This document shows positions 49,819 through 61,120 of a DNA stretch of 64,000 nucleotides, one piece after another. The notes beneath the pieces are model-generated. The model searched no databases. It had not been told where the DNA came from and saw nothing but the letters and a program-made list of their open reading frames with translations. Both the position numbers and the translations under genes were made by a program. Numbering within the stretch: the stretch's first letter is position 1; the number at the start of each line of letters is the position of its first letter. This DNA comes from Monilinia fructicola (taxonomy: Eukaryota; Ascomycota; Leotiomycetes; Helotiales; Sclerotiniaceae). The stretch spans positions 1,561,001-1,625,000 of the forward strand of contig VICG01000008.1 in assembly GCA_008692225.1 (NCBI GenBank), in the 5' to 3' direction.

Positions 49819-49999
49819 GAACGCGCTAGACCCTTTTAGGTGATGTACAGGCAATATTCCATTTTTAAAGGTATATTTAACTTTAATACTTTATTATTGT
49901 TATATATATTTTTATAATAATATTACTTTGAATAATATATCTTTTTTTTAATATAATTAATAAAAAATCTTTGAAAAATAATTTATAATTTTAAATCTA

Positions 50000-50791
50000 T
50001 TCGGGCGGGTTTTAAAAGAGGCATACGCAAAAATATAACTTATAATTATTCAATCAAATCTTAATATAATTCTATAAAATTTATAACTATTATAGATTTA
50101 GTATTTTATACTTACTATAAAGATTTTGTATTATAAAACCTAATATTGAATGAATAATAGTATAATAAAATGTATAAATATTGAAAATTTAATAAAAAAT
50201 TAGGGACTTATATTAATATTGAATAATTTAACGAATATTATAATTAAACTTATCAAACTTTGTTATATAATAAAAGAAAAGCTAAATTTTAAATATTTTA
50301 TTTTAGAATTTTAATATCTTTATTGATACTTAAAATATATATTAATAAAGTTAAAAATATAGGAAAATGTATAAGTTTTGAAAGGGTAAATTCGCTTATT
50401 TGGATTATATAAGCATATTTTTTTTATTAAAAATTTGAGTTTTTTATTCTTTATATTAATATATATATCGGTATAATGAATAATATTCAATTCTGAAAAT
50501 ACCCAATAAAACTTTGAAGATTATATTATTTTTCTATAATTTTGTTTTTCAAAATTTATATATCGTTGAATTTTAAATTAATATATCGATAGATTCTTAA
50601 ATTTTCTAAAATCACTAACTTTATAGTATTATTATTCTCTTAAAAATTATTTTTATAGTATAAGAACTTTATAGAAAGATATCAAAATACTAAATCTAAT
50701 ATATATATAAATTTTATTAGATTATATTAAAGTTTCGTTAAATAATTATAAGTATTATATTCGCTTATGCTTCTTTTAAAACGCACCCGAG
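50000..50791. mobile_element. Nested TA-flanked inverted-repeat element
   Basis: 792 bp inside the larger element. The left arm (about 50000-50110) and the reverse complement of the right arm (about 50680-50791) align for about 110 bp, starting (T/C)TCGGG(C/T)G(G/C)GTTTT then AAAAGA(G/A)GCATA. TA lies outside both ends (49998-49999 and 50792-50793). The arms differ mostly at scattered positions and the middle is AT-rich without coding. The most likely reading is a MITE or short transposon inserted into the outer element, later mutated toward A/T. Confidence 0.7.
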
Positions 50792-51576
50792 TATAATAAT
50801 AAAGTATTTTTTAATAGATTTATTTATTTAATTTATAGATATGAAATATATAATAGAATATATAATATTAAATCAATTATATAATATCGAATCTTTCAAT
50901 TATAGTATAATTAATTAAAAAGTATATATAATTATTTTTTTATAAGTATATTTATAATGCTTTATTTTATTAAATTAAAATTACTTAATTAATATTAATA
51001 ACAATTTTTCTAAAAAAAAATAAGCTAAAAGATTAAGTTTTTAAATAAATTATAAAATTTTAATTAATATTTATTATTTATTTATAAAAAAAGATATTTT
51101 TATAATCTATATCTAATAAATGAATTAATAATAAGCTATATAATTAATATAAATTAATATTTTTTATTTTAAACTAATAAATAAGATTATATAGAATAAT
51201 AATAAAAAATATTTAATTTAAAATAAAACAAAATTATATGAAAAATAATATAAGGTTATATTAAATAATTATAGATTTTAATTAAATATAAAAGTTATAG
51301 AATAATATTCATTAGCTCTAAGAAAATCAAAAAAATTTTATTTTTTATTTAAGAAAGAGATTATTAATTTAATTTTAGAGTTCTTTATAAAATTTAAATA
51401 ATATAATTAAGAAAAAATACTAAATTTAATTATATAATATATAAAGATTAGTTTTAATATCATTTAAAAAGTATGATTATTATAATTCGATTTAATATCG
51501 AATATAATAGTAGAATAATAATAGAAATTTAGATTGGAGCTTGAAAGCGGTGATCCTTAATTAGGTTAGACTATTT

Positions 51577-51613
51577 AGTTGGCCAGTGTGTTCAGTTGGC
51601 CCGTGGATTCTTC
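51577..51613 (-). repeat. Right terminal inverted repeat
   Basis: Inverted partner of 49782-49818 with one mismatch near the outer end. Confidence 0.88.
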
Positions 51614-53028
51614 TAATGATGATGCCACAGCAACAGCCACATCGTGCGCCACACAACCTTACCCTTGATTTTTCGTTATGAGTACTACTAGTTCTATCAT
51701 ATCTTAAGCTTCCCGCGACGATTCCCAACTGTCCTTAACAACCATGGATGACAAAATAACACTACCGGTATGTGCATCGGTAGATGAAAAGAGCCCGACG
51801 AGCCGGTGGTAACCTCTCTCTGTATGCACATAGGATATCCCCTCTTCCACGACTAACATCCTGTCGGGACTTGGATTGGGTCGGAATCAAACACGAGGTG
51901 GTTGTACAAATCTTTGTGTATGACCATTGGCACATTGGGCATGTCGAGCTCGGTTCCCATTGCCATGTCACTGGCTCTCTATCACGGCCAATATTATCAC
52001 CTCATTGTTCTCAATTGAATTGAGTGGAACATGGAAAGTATTTATATCCTTCCTATATCTTTTCCTACGTTTACCTAACTAACGGAGTGTGTCCAGACTT
52101 ATCTTTCATTCTTTAAGTTGTCCGATTTCTACCATGAATCTATTCATAGTCTCAATTGCAATAGTCGTGTGTTGATACTTTTTGGTCATCTTTTGCCTTT
52201 GTGAAGAGAACGAGTGATGAAACTCCCTGTTCGCGAGTTTGCAAGCAGGCGGATATATGCATGATAATCAAACAGATTGAATATTCGCTGTTGGATATCT
52301 TTTCCTCATTTGATACTAGCCATATATTTCTGTCATTAATGGCGCATATTTCAAAGCTTGAAATGCGTGGACAGCTTTCACCGTTAGTGTTGTGGCCCAT
52401 TACATAAATATTGCAGCTCCAACAATTTGTTGGTCTAGCCTGAATGCATTCATCCGCAGCTGGCACGAGTTCCGTACGCCAAGCTGCATGTAACTACAAA
52501 CAAAATGCTAGCCAGTAGACTGGGCTCCCATGCATCTGGCTAACGAGTCTCAACATATGAGTTCCGAAGGTTGATAGCCTCCCGGCATTTGGTCAGACCA
52601 CTATGGCGGAATTTAGAGATTCGCGAATGAGATGATAGCAATTGCGATGCGGAACTAAAACCATGTATATCATGCTTCTCGCGAGTGAGAGGATAATTTG
52701 ACGTGCTCTCTTTATATTGGCTTGGCTTTGGCCTACCGATATTGAAATTTGTGGTCATTATATGTAGGAGAACCAAACAGCAACAGAAATGCGAACTCCA
52801 AATGCGCTACGGTAGTCCTGCCTACCTGCATGAGAAGCAAGCACCTCCTAACTGTACAAAAACTCCACGGCATTTCTCGTCGCGAGAATGAACGAACCAA
52901 ATATAATTTACAACCCGAAGCTTTGGGTGCTTTTTCTTTCATACCTTTCATGATCCAACCTAAGTCCCGCCAGAATATGTCTAGGTGTCAAAATTCCGGA
53001 GAATGTATTCGGTCCCCAAAACTTGGTC
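51614..53028. other. Intergenic between element and methyltransferase
   Basis: A 22-codon frame starting at 51744 and several 60-100 codon frames on both strands are not convincing. An upstream exon of the methyltransferase could lie here but I could not fix one. Confidence 0.35.
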
Positions 53029-54244
53029 ATGTACAACATGATGAGAACATTGAAGCACCGTTGGATTTTAAATCCTCCGCTGCAAAATATTGATGCAGGT
53101 TCCCGCTGTGAGCCCGAAGTACATTCACCGGTAACTCCTGAGTCAAATGATAGGTCAGTAACATGCCCTTTCTGGAAAACCTGCGCAAGAGCTTACTTGG
53201 CAACCAGATCATCGTCCAAATCTCTGACTAGTAGTGTTGTGGATTTTCCTGAAGAGAATGGCAGAACATATCATGGCTATCGCCCAGGAAGTACTGCCAT
53301 CCGTTGATCGATTCAGAGATCCTCATAAGATACTGACCATTATTCTAGCATACCACTTTCCTAATGACGTCAATGAACAGGATAGGCTCGAGTCGCAATT
53401 TTACATGCTGAAATGTGCTTTCTCGGACCGCAACTACTTTGCACCACTTTCGGATCCTCGCTATATTCTGGATATTGGTACTGGCACGGGTCAATGGGCA
53501 ATTGAAATGGGCGATTCCTTTCCCAAAGCAGAAGTGCAGGCCACTGATCTCTCTCCGATTCAACCGGTGTCCGTACCCGAGAACGTTCATTTCTACATCG
53601 ACGATGCCAGTGATGACGATTGGATATTGCCACCTGATCACTTTGATTACATTCATACTCGAGTCTTACTGGGATGCTTCAAGGATTTTGACAATATTAT
53701 CAAGAGAGGATTCCATTACACAAAGCCAGGAGGCTACATGGAGAGTCAAGAAATCATGTTCACGCCATATTGTGATGACGAATCAATGCCCGACAGCTGG
53801 CCGTTCTTAGAATGGACTGGGTATGTTGAGAAGGCAGCAACGAAAGCTGGCAGGTCCATGAACGTTGCAAGTAACCTAAAGAGTTGGTACGAAGCAGCAG
53901 GATTCGTGGACGTGCAAGAAAAGATCTACAAATTACCAATCAATCCCTGGTCCGAAGATGAAAACGCCCAGAAACTTGGAGAGATGTCGGAGGAAAATTG
54001 GCTTGCGTGCTTGTCAAGCTTTAGCATGGCGTTATTTTTCTCGAATCCTAGATTGGAAACAAGAACAGATTGAGGTTGGTCTTCCCCCATTCAAGATTCT
54101 TCAATTTTCAGTGGCTAACAACGATAACGATAGGTCTATTTGGTGAATGTTCGAAAATCCATTCCGAATCGAAGTGTGCACGCTTATCACAAGATATATG
54201 TTGTATGGGGCAGGAAAACCAGAAGCAAAGGAAAAAAGACTTAG
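53029..54244 (+). CDS. LaeA-like SAM-dependent methyltransferase, one frameshift
   Basis: Exon 1 ends at 53290 in GRTYHGYRPG; a 58-nt intron (53291-53348) joins it to TYHFPNDVNEQDRLE, a signature of LaeA-like/TAM methyltransferases. Motif I is YILDIGTGTGQWAIEMGDSF, followed by ATDLSPIQP, DDDWILP and YTKPGGYMESQE. The frame as given stops at 54073. However, skipping one T of the run TTTTT at 54035-54039 continues as ALFSRILDWKQEQIEV, then a 59-nt intron (54075-54133) leads to VYLVNVRKSIPNRSVHAYHK and IYVVWGRKTRSK, the expected family C-terminus, ending at 54244. So the gene is complete but for one extra base: sequence error or recent pseudogene. The ATG at 53029 is tentative; another intron (53154-53207) is possible upstream. 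Relatives influence secondary metabolism; the substrate is unknown. Confidence 0.8.
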
Positions 54245-55897
54245 CAAAACTCCTGATGAGACCCTATCTGAAATTGATACAGCATCATCAGTCAATTCTG
54301 AACCTGTTGAAAGTGTCAAATAGCGAGCTTTGCAATATTTGGGTTAAATATATTACGATAAATTCTGAAAACCGGAGACGTTAAATGATGGCAAGGCCAG
54401 TCAACTAGCATGCAATAAACGGTAGAACATGTATTTCAGCCCGCCTTGAGAATTGATATTTGCTTTCTTGATTTACATGGGAAACACAAAAGGGTACATC
54501 TATTACGTTATGTCAATATGTATTCATGGCGACCTAACAATAGCCTTGTATGTAAACAAAATCCAAAAGAGTCTCGGAAGCGATGCAGAATTTTCCAACT
54601 TCCAACTTCCCCTTCATCTGAGTCCGTGCTCACATTTCTACCATTCAACTCTCTTGATCTCTCCACATTGAAAATAAGCGTTCACCTCAATGAGTATTCC
54701 CGGTGCGCAAAAACCTTTCCCCCTACCATTGCAGGTTTGGTCCCCATATTATATCCTCACGTCACACCTGGCCTTCCAACCATGATTCTCGCCGTCAATC
54801 ATCTTCATACCTTTCAACACCCCAGGCCATTCGTCTATAGTGGGCGGAGGTCTTGAAAACAGCCAGCTTCTTTGTCACTCTCGAGGCATTGGGGATTGAT
54901 AGATCTAGAGCTACTCTTCTGGAGATCGAACGACTCATTCACACAGATCGAGAAAATGGAACGATCCAGGTACCTCACTGGGACCGAACAGCGTCAAACA
55001 ATATTAAAAGACAATACACAACGCCTGCCATATCTCTCGCCGATCAACCTCACGAGCTTCTACTGCAAAAAAGCCCTTTTCTAATCACGCGATGCACATC
55101 TAAGACGCTCATGTATGTATAACCATCGTCAGATCTAAAAGCATTTGCAATATTCCACTTCGAGACGATGGCATCTCATCTTTTGGCAAACAGTACTCCA
55201 GCTTCTAGCGCCAGTTAATCAGAGTAAAAGACCAAGCCGAAGATTGAGATGTCATAGACATCCAGGTTAAAGTTAATTGACTATGTACTATAAGTAGGTA
55301 TCTTTCCTAGGCTCGGCCTGCTTTCGTAAATCGGTAGATGACATGGTCAACACCTTTCAACGAACTGGCAAGACGGTGATGTGGTAGGAATGCTGGGCCA
55401 GTGCTTGCTGTGGGAAAAGGGAAGACTTGTCGGGGAGGGGGTAGGTAGCTCGTGATAAGATGTCCTTGAATTTCGGTGCATGAACCTGGCACCTCATGGT
55501 GCTTCCAGGCTGGGAAGACTAGTGTTGGAGATTTCCGATATTGGTGGTTGTGGGAATCTCTCCAGCCACGGCGCTAGGAGCTCATGCGTTTAATTAGACT
55601 GGGATGGCGGCGAAAATCCTCATCGCGAGGCTCGACTCTTCAGAAGAATCTGGTCTCAGATCATGTCGATCTTTCGTCTCTGCTTTGTTTCAATATTGAA
55701 TCCAAGGACATACAAACAGTTCGAGAGTTTCAGGTTGCGGGATCCTTGAATCAATACACATATCAAGAGAAAACGACCATCTAATCTTCTTAACGCTTGA
55801 CAAACATCTCAAGCTCAGAAACCTCATGTTCACAACGTCACAACGTCACAACGTCACACCCGTAACACTATTTCTCCCCTTCTTCTATAAATTTAGC
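54245..55897. other. Intergenic with unassigned frames
   Basis: Frames at 54.4-55.1 kb (plus) and 55.3-55.5 kb (minus) look partly protein-like but I could not assign them or join them by introns. Given indels in the neighbours, a broken gene may be hidden here. Contains a CACAACGT x3 repeat at 55831-55858. Confidence 0.35.
55831..55858. repeat. CACAACGT tandem repeat
   Basis: Three perfect copies of the 8-bp unit plus a partial fourth. Confidence 0.75.
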
Positions 55898-56430
55898 ATG
55901 GAACCAAACCCAATGATCCGATCAGACCCAACGAATACGAAGAAGAAGTAGAGCGACACCATGAACGGTGTGCTACAAACGCCTGATCATGACTGCATGG
56001 TCGCACTCCGGCTCCTGGACGAAGCTCAGCATCATGCCACAATGAGCGGTGAGACTAAGGCTGCGAGCCTGCTCTCGAGTATTCTAGTGACTGATGCACG
56101 AACGTGTGAATGCTCGCATGCTCAAGTACCAAGACGATCCTTTCCCCGGTCCGGAAATCGAACCGGAGGCCCGCAAGTAGGAGAATCTATCAACAGGCCG
56201 GCCAAGCAATGCACCCTCGACCAAACAGCAGCGACCGGCGATTCAGCGTCGAAACATCACGCGCGAAAACAGCAAACACAGACACTGCGTCGGATGAAAG
56301 CTTCAATCCAGCATTCCCCCTCCCATCCCATCTCCAACTACCACGCCTGCACACTCTCACCCTCCGCCAATATCCACACAGACACGATACGTTCGTGCCT
56401 TTATCCCCAGACCAAAAACCGCGAGTGTAG
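55898..56430 (+). CDS. Unrecognised small protein, frame interrupted
   Basis: Protein-like segments follow one another in different frames. From ATG 55898: NDPIRPNEYEEEVERHHER, then LQTPDHDCMVALRLLDEAQ and HHATMSGETKAASLLSSILV, then HERVNARMLKYQDDPFPGPE and IEPEAR. A GTAGGA donor at 56177 and an ACAG acceptor at 56228 then lead to SDRRFSVETSRAKTANTD and a tail ending DQKPRV-stop at 56430. Frame changes needed near 55911, 55966 and 56096 are single bases, like those in the flanking genes. I do not recognise a family. It could be a conserved small protein damaged by sequence errors or a chance assembly of frames. Confidence 0.35.
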
Positions 56431-56834
56431 CAGCCGAGGTCGATGTTAATACCCCCTTCCCCCTTGCCCCCGTACATACATACGCATCCATTCCCCTTCA
56501 CCACACCACACCACACCTTCTTCCCTTCCATTCCCTTTCTCTTCCCTCATTAACGCTCCTCGATCCAAGAAAGATGTCGTAGTCGAGTAGATGAACACAA
56601 CCCAACCCCAACACAACCAGACCCCAACCCAACCAGACCCCAACCCAACCAACCCATCCATCCATCATCCCTCCATCCCTCCTCAAAAAAACACCTCCCC
56701 ACCAAAAACCCATCCAGCAAAATATAAAACCCCCACAAAACCCTCCAAACGCCACCCCTCCAAACGCCACCCCTCAAAAACCAAACATCAACATCCCTGC
56801 CGCGAACAACATATAAAAAGACAATCGATCTATA

Positions 56835-56869
56835 TACATACATACATACATACATACATACATACATAC
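56835..56869. repeat. TACA microsatellite
   Basis: About nine perfect TACA copies followed by three CACATACC-like units up to 56889. Confidence 0.85.
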
Positions 56870-57181
56870 CCACATACCCACATACCCACGTAACACACTA
56901 ACAATAGCCCAAAAACGGCGTGGGGTGAGGTAGAAAAGGGACGAATCATGATGTTTATTGGTTTAAAGTTGCTACTGGAGGATGGGGGGATGGGCGAGGG
57001 TGATTATGTTGTTGTTGAGGCGCGGTAGGCAGGATGAGGAGTTTTTTTTTTTTTTTTTTTCTTTTTCTTCCCGCTTGGATAGAGGGTTGTTGGAGCGGTT
57101 TTTGTGGGGTTAGGGGGTGGGGGGTTTTTGATGTTTTTTGTATGTGTGTGTGGCGGGTTTTGGTTTTGTGGTTTTGTGGTG

Positions 57182-57230
57182 TGGATGGATGGAGGGATGG
57201 ATGGAGGGATGGATGGATGGAAGGATGGAT
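57182..57230. repeat. GGAT-rich microsatellite
   Basis: Tandem GGAT units with GGAG and GGAA variants. Opens spurious frames on both strands. Confidence 0.8.
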
Positions 57231-57405
57231 ATAAATACTCTCACAACAGACAAGAAAAGCGCAAGACACGCAGAAGCGACAGAGTGAGAACGCGAGAGGG
57301 AGGGCATTACAAGGAGGAGACGCTACGAAAATTGCGACGCGGCGTCGCAAAAAGCACGGCGCATTGCGAGAGGAGCATGGGAGCACGCCTGCGCACCCTC
57401 GCCAG

Positions 57406-60400
57406 CTAGCCCGCCACCACGACGAATTCCCCACCGTGGCACCCGCGCCGTCGCGCTCCCAGCATCCCTCGACCACCAGGCGCACGTACTTCCCACTCCA
57501 CGCCCCTCCTTCCACGACCAATCGGGTCTCGTTGCCGACAACCGGGACGACGGCCGCTGTGGCGCTGGATGGTTGGGTCGAGTTGTGCGGCGCGGGATGG
57601 GCGTTTTGTCTGAGTGGGGGGAAAGGGGAGGCTAGGGGAGATATCCTCGATGGTGACCTCCCATTCATTTCTAGATGTTTGGCCCTCGTCCGTGGATTCG
57701 TTGCCGAAAAAGACAGTGTGGCGCGCAGAGGGGGTCGAAGTCCCAGTTGAAGTAGATACTCCAGATTGGAGAAGGGGCAATGGAAGTGGTGTTGATGAGG
57801 AGAGAGGGAAGATTCGTTGGTGGATGGTTGCCAGGATGTCGATGTTGCACCGTCGATCGCTGCGACGGGGAATTGTCCTGCCGAATATGGATCGTCCGAG
57901 GTAACAGGCAGACATTGCAGGAGGTTATCAGGGTTGGTTTTTTCTCCTGGAAGTAGAGACGATTGGAGATGGTGAGAGTTTGGTTGATGGCGATGTGGTA
58001 GGACGTTTTGTTTGAGCTGGCGGAGCCAGGAGTTCCGACAACGAAGGGAAGAGTTGTGTTTTTGTAGAGATCGTTAAGGCTTGTGGATGCAAAACGGGTA
58101 ATGTTTGTGTGGGTATTGTTGAGGCTTGCTGAGAGAGTTGCCCCTGCATAGTGAAAAGTGCGAACTTTGACGTTGGGTATTTGGGGAGGGAGAGAGGGGT
58201 TCAAATAGAGGGTAGGTTGGTCGGTTCGTATACCCAAAAATCCAAAAGGCACAACTTGGTTGGCGCCTCCATGACCGGTTAAGAATGGGAAGGCCGGGTT
58301 CGTTCCTCCGTTCAAGCTAACATCGTCAACGGCTTGCTCGGAGAACTGGTACCATGGAGCTCGGAGATATGGAAGGAAACCATTTAAAGTGTAAGTATAT
58401 GCAGAGCACCCGGATGGTGACAAGGCATTCGCATCTATGGCAAAGATAGAATAAGTCATGGCCGGTCCATCAGCAGACTGCTTATTTGCATACTGTGATT
58501 CAAGTTAGTACATTTTAAAGTCACGAAAGACTCAAGTGACCTACATAATCTAGATCCAACAGTTTATCGGCTTCTGTATAATTTTGATTGAAATCCAATG
58601 GGTACGTCAACAAAACGACATCAGCTTGCTTGACCGCAACACTGTTATTCATTGTCTGATATTCCAGCGTGATATTCGAAGCGGCAGACGGAAATTCGAT
58701 CTTCCGTTGTTGCTCTTGCCACGTCGAATTAACTTCCAGACCTTGGGCAATTCGCAAGTCGTTTGCTAACTCCAATAGAGTCGCGGCTGAAGCTATCGTG
58801 AATGCCCCGTTATCCTTATTATTGGCATACTCGTCGGGATCTGTTCATATTACGTATCCAATATGTTTGTGTGGTTTCGTTGTACATCAGTAGATGTCCT
58901 GTCATAATAGCTGTACTCTCGATAATTTGCTTGGGCCCATTGTCAAACCACGTCTTATTATTCGTGATGTTGTATTCTTGTATCAAGTTAAATGCGATAT
59001 CGTAGTTGAGATGATATTTCATAGTCAACGCAAGGCCCTGTACCAGTACAATTTCCATATCTTCCCGTAGTCCAAGAGTATAGTGAGCTTCCATTTGGGT
59101 AGTTGTTGAAAGCTGCATTCGCTAAAGATTGATTATGCTGCTTGACGCGGAAATTACTGATTTGTTTGCTCCAATCTGGAAGGCTAGATTAAGACCAGGT
59201 GCCATCCAGTAATCAGCATCCCAAAACACCAATCCGGCATATGAATCGGAATACAGTCCTCCTACTGAGATACTGTTGTCATTGAGTCCACTCCCGTCGG
59301 GTTGCAGATTTTGAAGGAGAGATAGTAAGGTATTCGCAACTGAAGCAATGTGGAGTGCTTGAACGTTAGGATCATCTGGTAGTTCGCCTGTAGCTGGATC
59401 CGTGAAGTCGTCCACGGAATCTGGTGTCAAAACTTTCGCCCAAGCTGCAACATGTTCCGCCAAAAGATTGTCCCATCCAATTTCCTGTGCCGACTTCTGA
59501 GCTGCTCTAGCTACATTTTTGGCATCGTTGAATTTATCAGTTGAAGCAATTCCAACATATTTATAGAAAACTGCAGTTTCTCCAGCTTTTAGGACTGATG
59601 TTGAAAGATTGGGCCAATTGTTGTATCATTCGAACTTATATAGTCTCCACTGGCATGAGATCTCGATGAAGTGTCCGTGTAGCTATTGCTAAAGTTAACA
59701 CCAGAAACAATAAATCCCGTGATATCGGGGAGATTGTCAGGGTTCACTGCCGAATAAAATGGTAGTACCATTTTCATCTAACCCTTTAGATGAGAGAGTA
59801 GATCGAACTGCACTTCGACCATCTAATAAGTCCGTGACCTGCCCTTCCACAGCCGTGCAGGCAATAATAGTAGCTTTCACGGCCACAACATTTGGTCTTT
59901 TCTCTACTGAAAAATGTAGCATAAGAGACATTGAAAGTGGAGTTTGTAGTGGGCGACCATGTATAGTGCCACTCCCGCCAAGCCAGTCTGAAATGAGATT
60001 CTGGAAGAGAAATTCGTGATGGAGGTATTTCTGACCGTTGCATCAAGGAAATTAGATCCGAAAGAAAATATTAATCCTGTGGGATGTGGAGAGCCCGATA
60101 TGAATGATTCCCAGCCATACTGATTTAACCAAGGATAGTTGGTACCTTGAGGAGGAATCTGTGCAGGCTCTACATCATAAAATCCAGATATAGTGGCAAA
60201 AGAGATTCTATCATCGAACAATGGCCATCCATTGGAAGGTGAAGGACCATTTGCATCTGTTTGATTGACATCTTTCTCAAGAATGGACCGGCTGCGGCTA
60301 GAGATGCGCCAATGTACCTGAGAACTGGTCAGTATCCTCAATGCAACACTTTCAAGGACTCTTACCCATTAGCAAGCGACAATCTCGATTGATACTGTCC

Positions 60401-60545
60401 TGGAATGTATGTGGTAGTAGTCAAGGACCAATCACTTTGATTCCAAGTAGATAGTCCGGCAGTAACAGAGAAGTCAGTTGCAGGTAAGTGCAACGTGAGG
60501 GTATAGCCATAGGGCAGCGAAGAAACAAAGAATGGGAGTTAACAT
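57406..60545 (-). CDS. treA: GH65 acid trehalase, frame broken by many small indels
   Basis: Secreted or vacuolar enzyme splitting trehalose to two glucose. Start ATG 60545 gives a signal peptide, MLTPILCFFAALWLYPHVAL. Introns at 60319-60366 and 58493-58544 are intact. Family blocks appear in order: YQSRLSLANG-YIGASLAAAG, DVNQTDANGPSPSNGWPLFD, GTNYPWLNQYGWESFISG, EGQVTDLLDGRSAVRSTLSS, GLYSDSYAGLVFWDADYWMA, HLNYDIAFNLIQEYN, LTYPLDFNQNYTEADKLLD and AMTYSIFAIDANALSPSGCS, with many NxS/T sites. Expected length is about 1010 aa, near the family's 1050. At least ten 1-2-nt gains or losses interrupt the frame, mostly in short runs: CCC 59974, TTTT 59898, AAAA 59756, AAA 59614, GG 59592, TTT 59017, TT 58844, TTTTTT 57938, and losses near 60280 and 59178. 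The stop at 57406 follows GEFVVVAG. As written it cannot make a full protein. Confidence 0.85.
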
Positions 60546-61120
60546 TTTGAAGTTCACGATACGAATGTTGTACAGGAAGAATTCCTCTACCTATTCTTCC
60601 TTTACCTACCCGTTTGTTTGTTTTATTTATGTATTTATTCACTTGTTCATCTATTTAATGACGTGCCTTCAAGATGACTTCTTGATTGGTCGACCAACTT
60701 CAAGTATCGATTGCATTAGAGGCCCGGGGACCTCAGAACAAAGAAGATTAGGAAATCTCCCTGCCACGAAAATCAAGTTTTCTCAAATCTATCTACATTT
60801 TGCGGGGCTGAAGGCGGGGTAAAACGAGCCGCCGAGCCTTTTTTTACGTCGTCTCGGAATGATTCATTAGCTAGTTTTCCAATTGTGACTTGTTGGCTGA
60901 CATGCAGGAGTACCACGGAGCTAAAGTATATATATGATAGATACGATGCATATGTCTCGACACGTATGGATGGTTACTGTAGTTTGTTCATGGCTTTTAC
61001 AAACTCCTGCCCAGATATGTATGAGGTGGTCAAATGATTCTAATTTCACTACCACCCAACATTCAGGATAGCTCCATGTGATAGGCCAAAGATTTTTGAT
61101 TTCTCTACAATACGTACCCC
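60546..61120. other. Intergenic, trehalase promoter side
   Basis: Holds the trehalase promoter and the 3' end of the ArfGAP gene, both on the minus strand. No other gene. Confidence 0.5.

Larger units (their letters stand above)
49782..51613. mobile_element. TA-flanked inverted-repeat element with AT-rich interior
   Basis: 1832-bp element bounded by terminal inverted repeats. The left end (49782-49818) and the reverse complement of the right end (51577-51613) agree at 36 of 37 positions, beginning GAAG(G/A)ATCCACGGG. TA is present immediately outside both ends (49780-49781, 51614-51615), as expected for a Tc1/mariner/pogo-type (Fot1-like) target duplication. Nearly all of the interior is A/T with no frame of note, so no transposase is readable. 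A second TA-flanked inverted-repeat structure sits inside (50000-50791). GC content stays normal for about 75 bp at each end, then drops sharply. Length is close to fungal Fot1-like elements, but subtracting the nested piece leaves only about 1.04 kb, which suggests a non-autonomous element. Confidence 0.8.
56431..57405. other. Strand-asymmetric low-complexity spacer
   Basis: The plus strand at 56440-56800 is almost free of G runs and dominated by CCCAACC/CCATCC-type words. Then come CATA and CACATACC repeats, a run of about 22 T at 57040-57061, and GGATGGAT repeats. No gene supported despite long frames, which reflect the repeats. It probably includes the 3' region of the trehalase gene. Confidence 0.5.

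Noticed and set aside
49855..51530. AT-rich block as an inserted mitochondrial fragment or centromere
   Set aside because: It is bounded by paired inverted repeats and TA dinucleotides, contains no mitochondrial gene, and is only 1.7 kb.
51742..52023. Possible first exon of the methyltransferase or a small gene
   Set aside because: The 22-codon frame at 51744 cannot be joined to the 53-kb exon by a convincing intron.
56550..57668. Long minus- and plus-strand frames (90-237 codons) in the low-complexity spacer
   Set aside because: They derive from C-rich and GGAT repeats; only the part above 57406 matches the trehalase C-terminus, in another frame.
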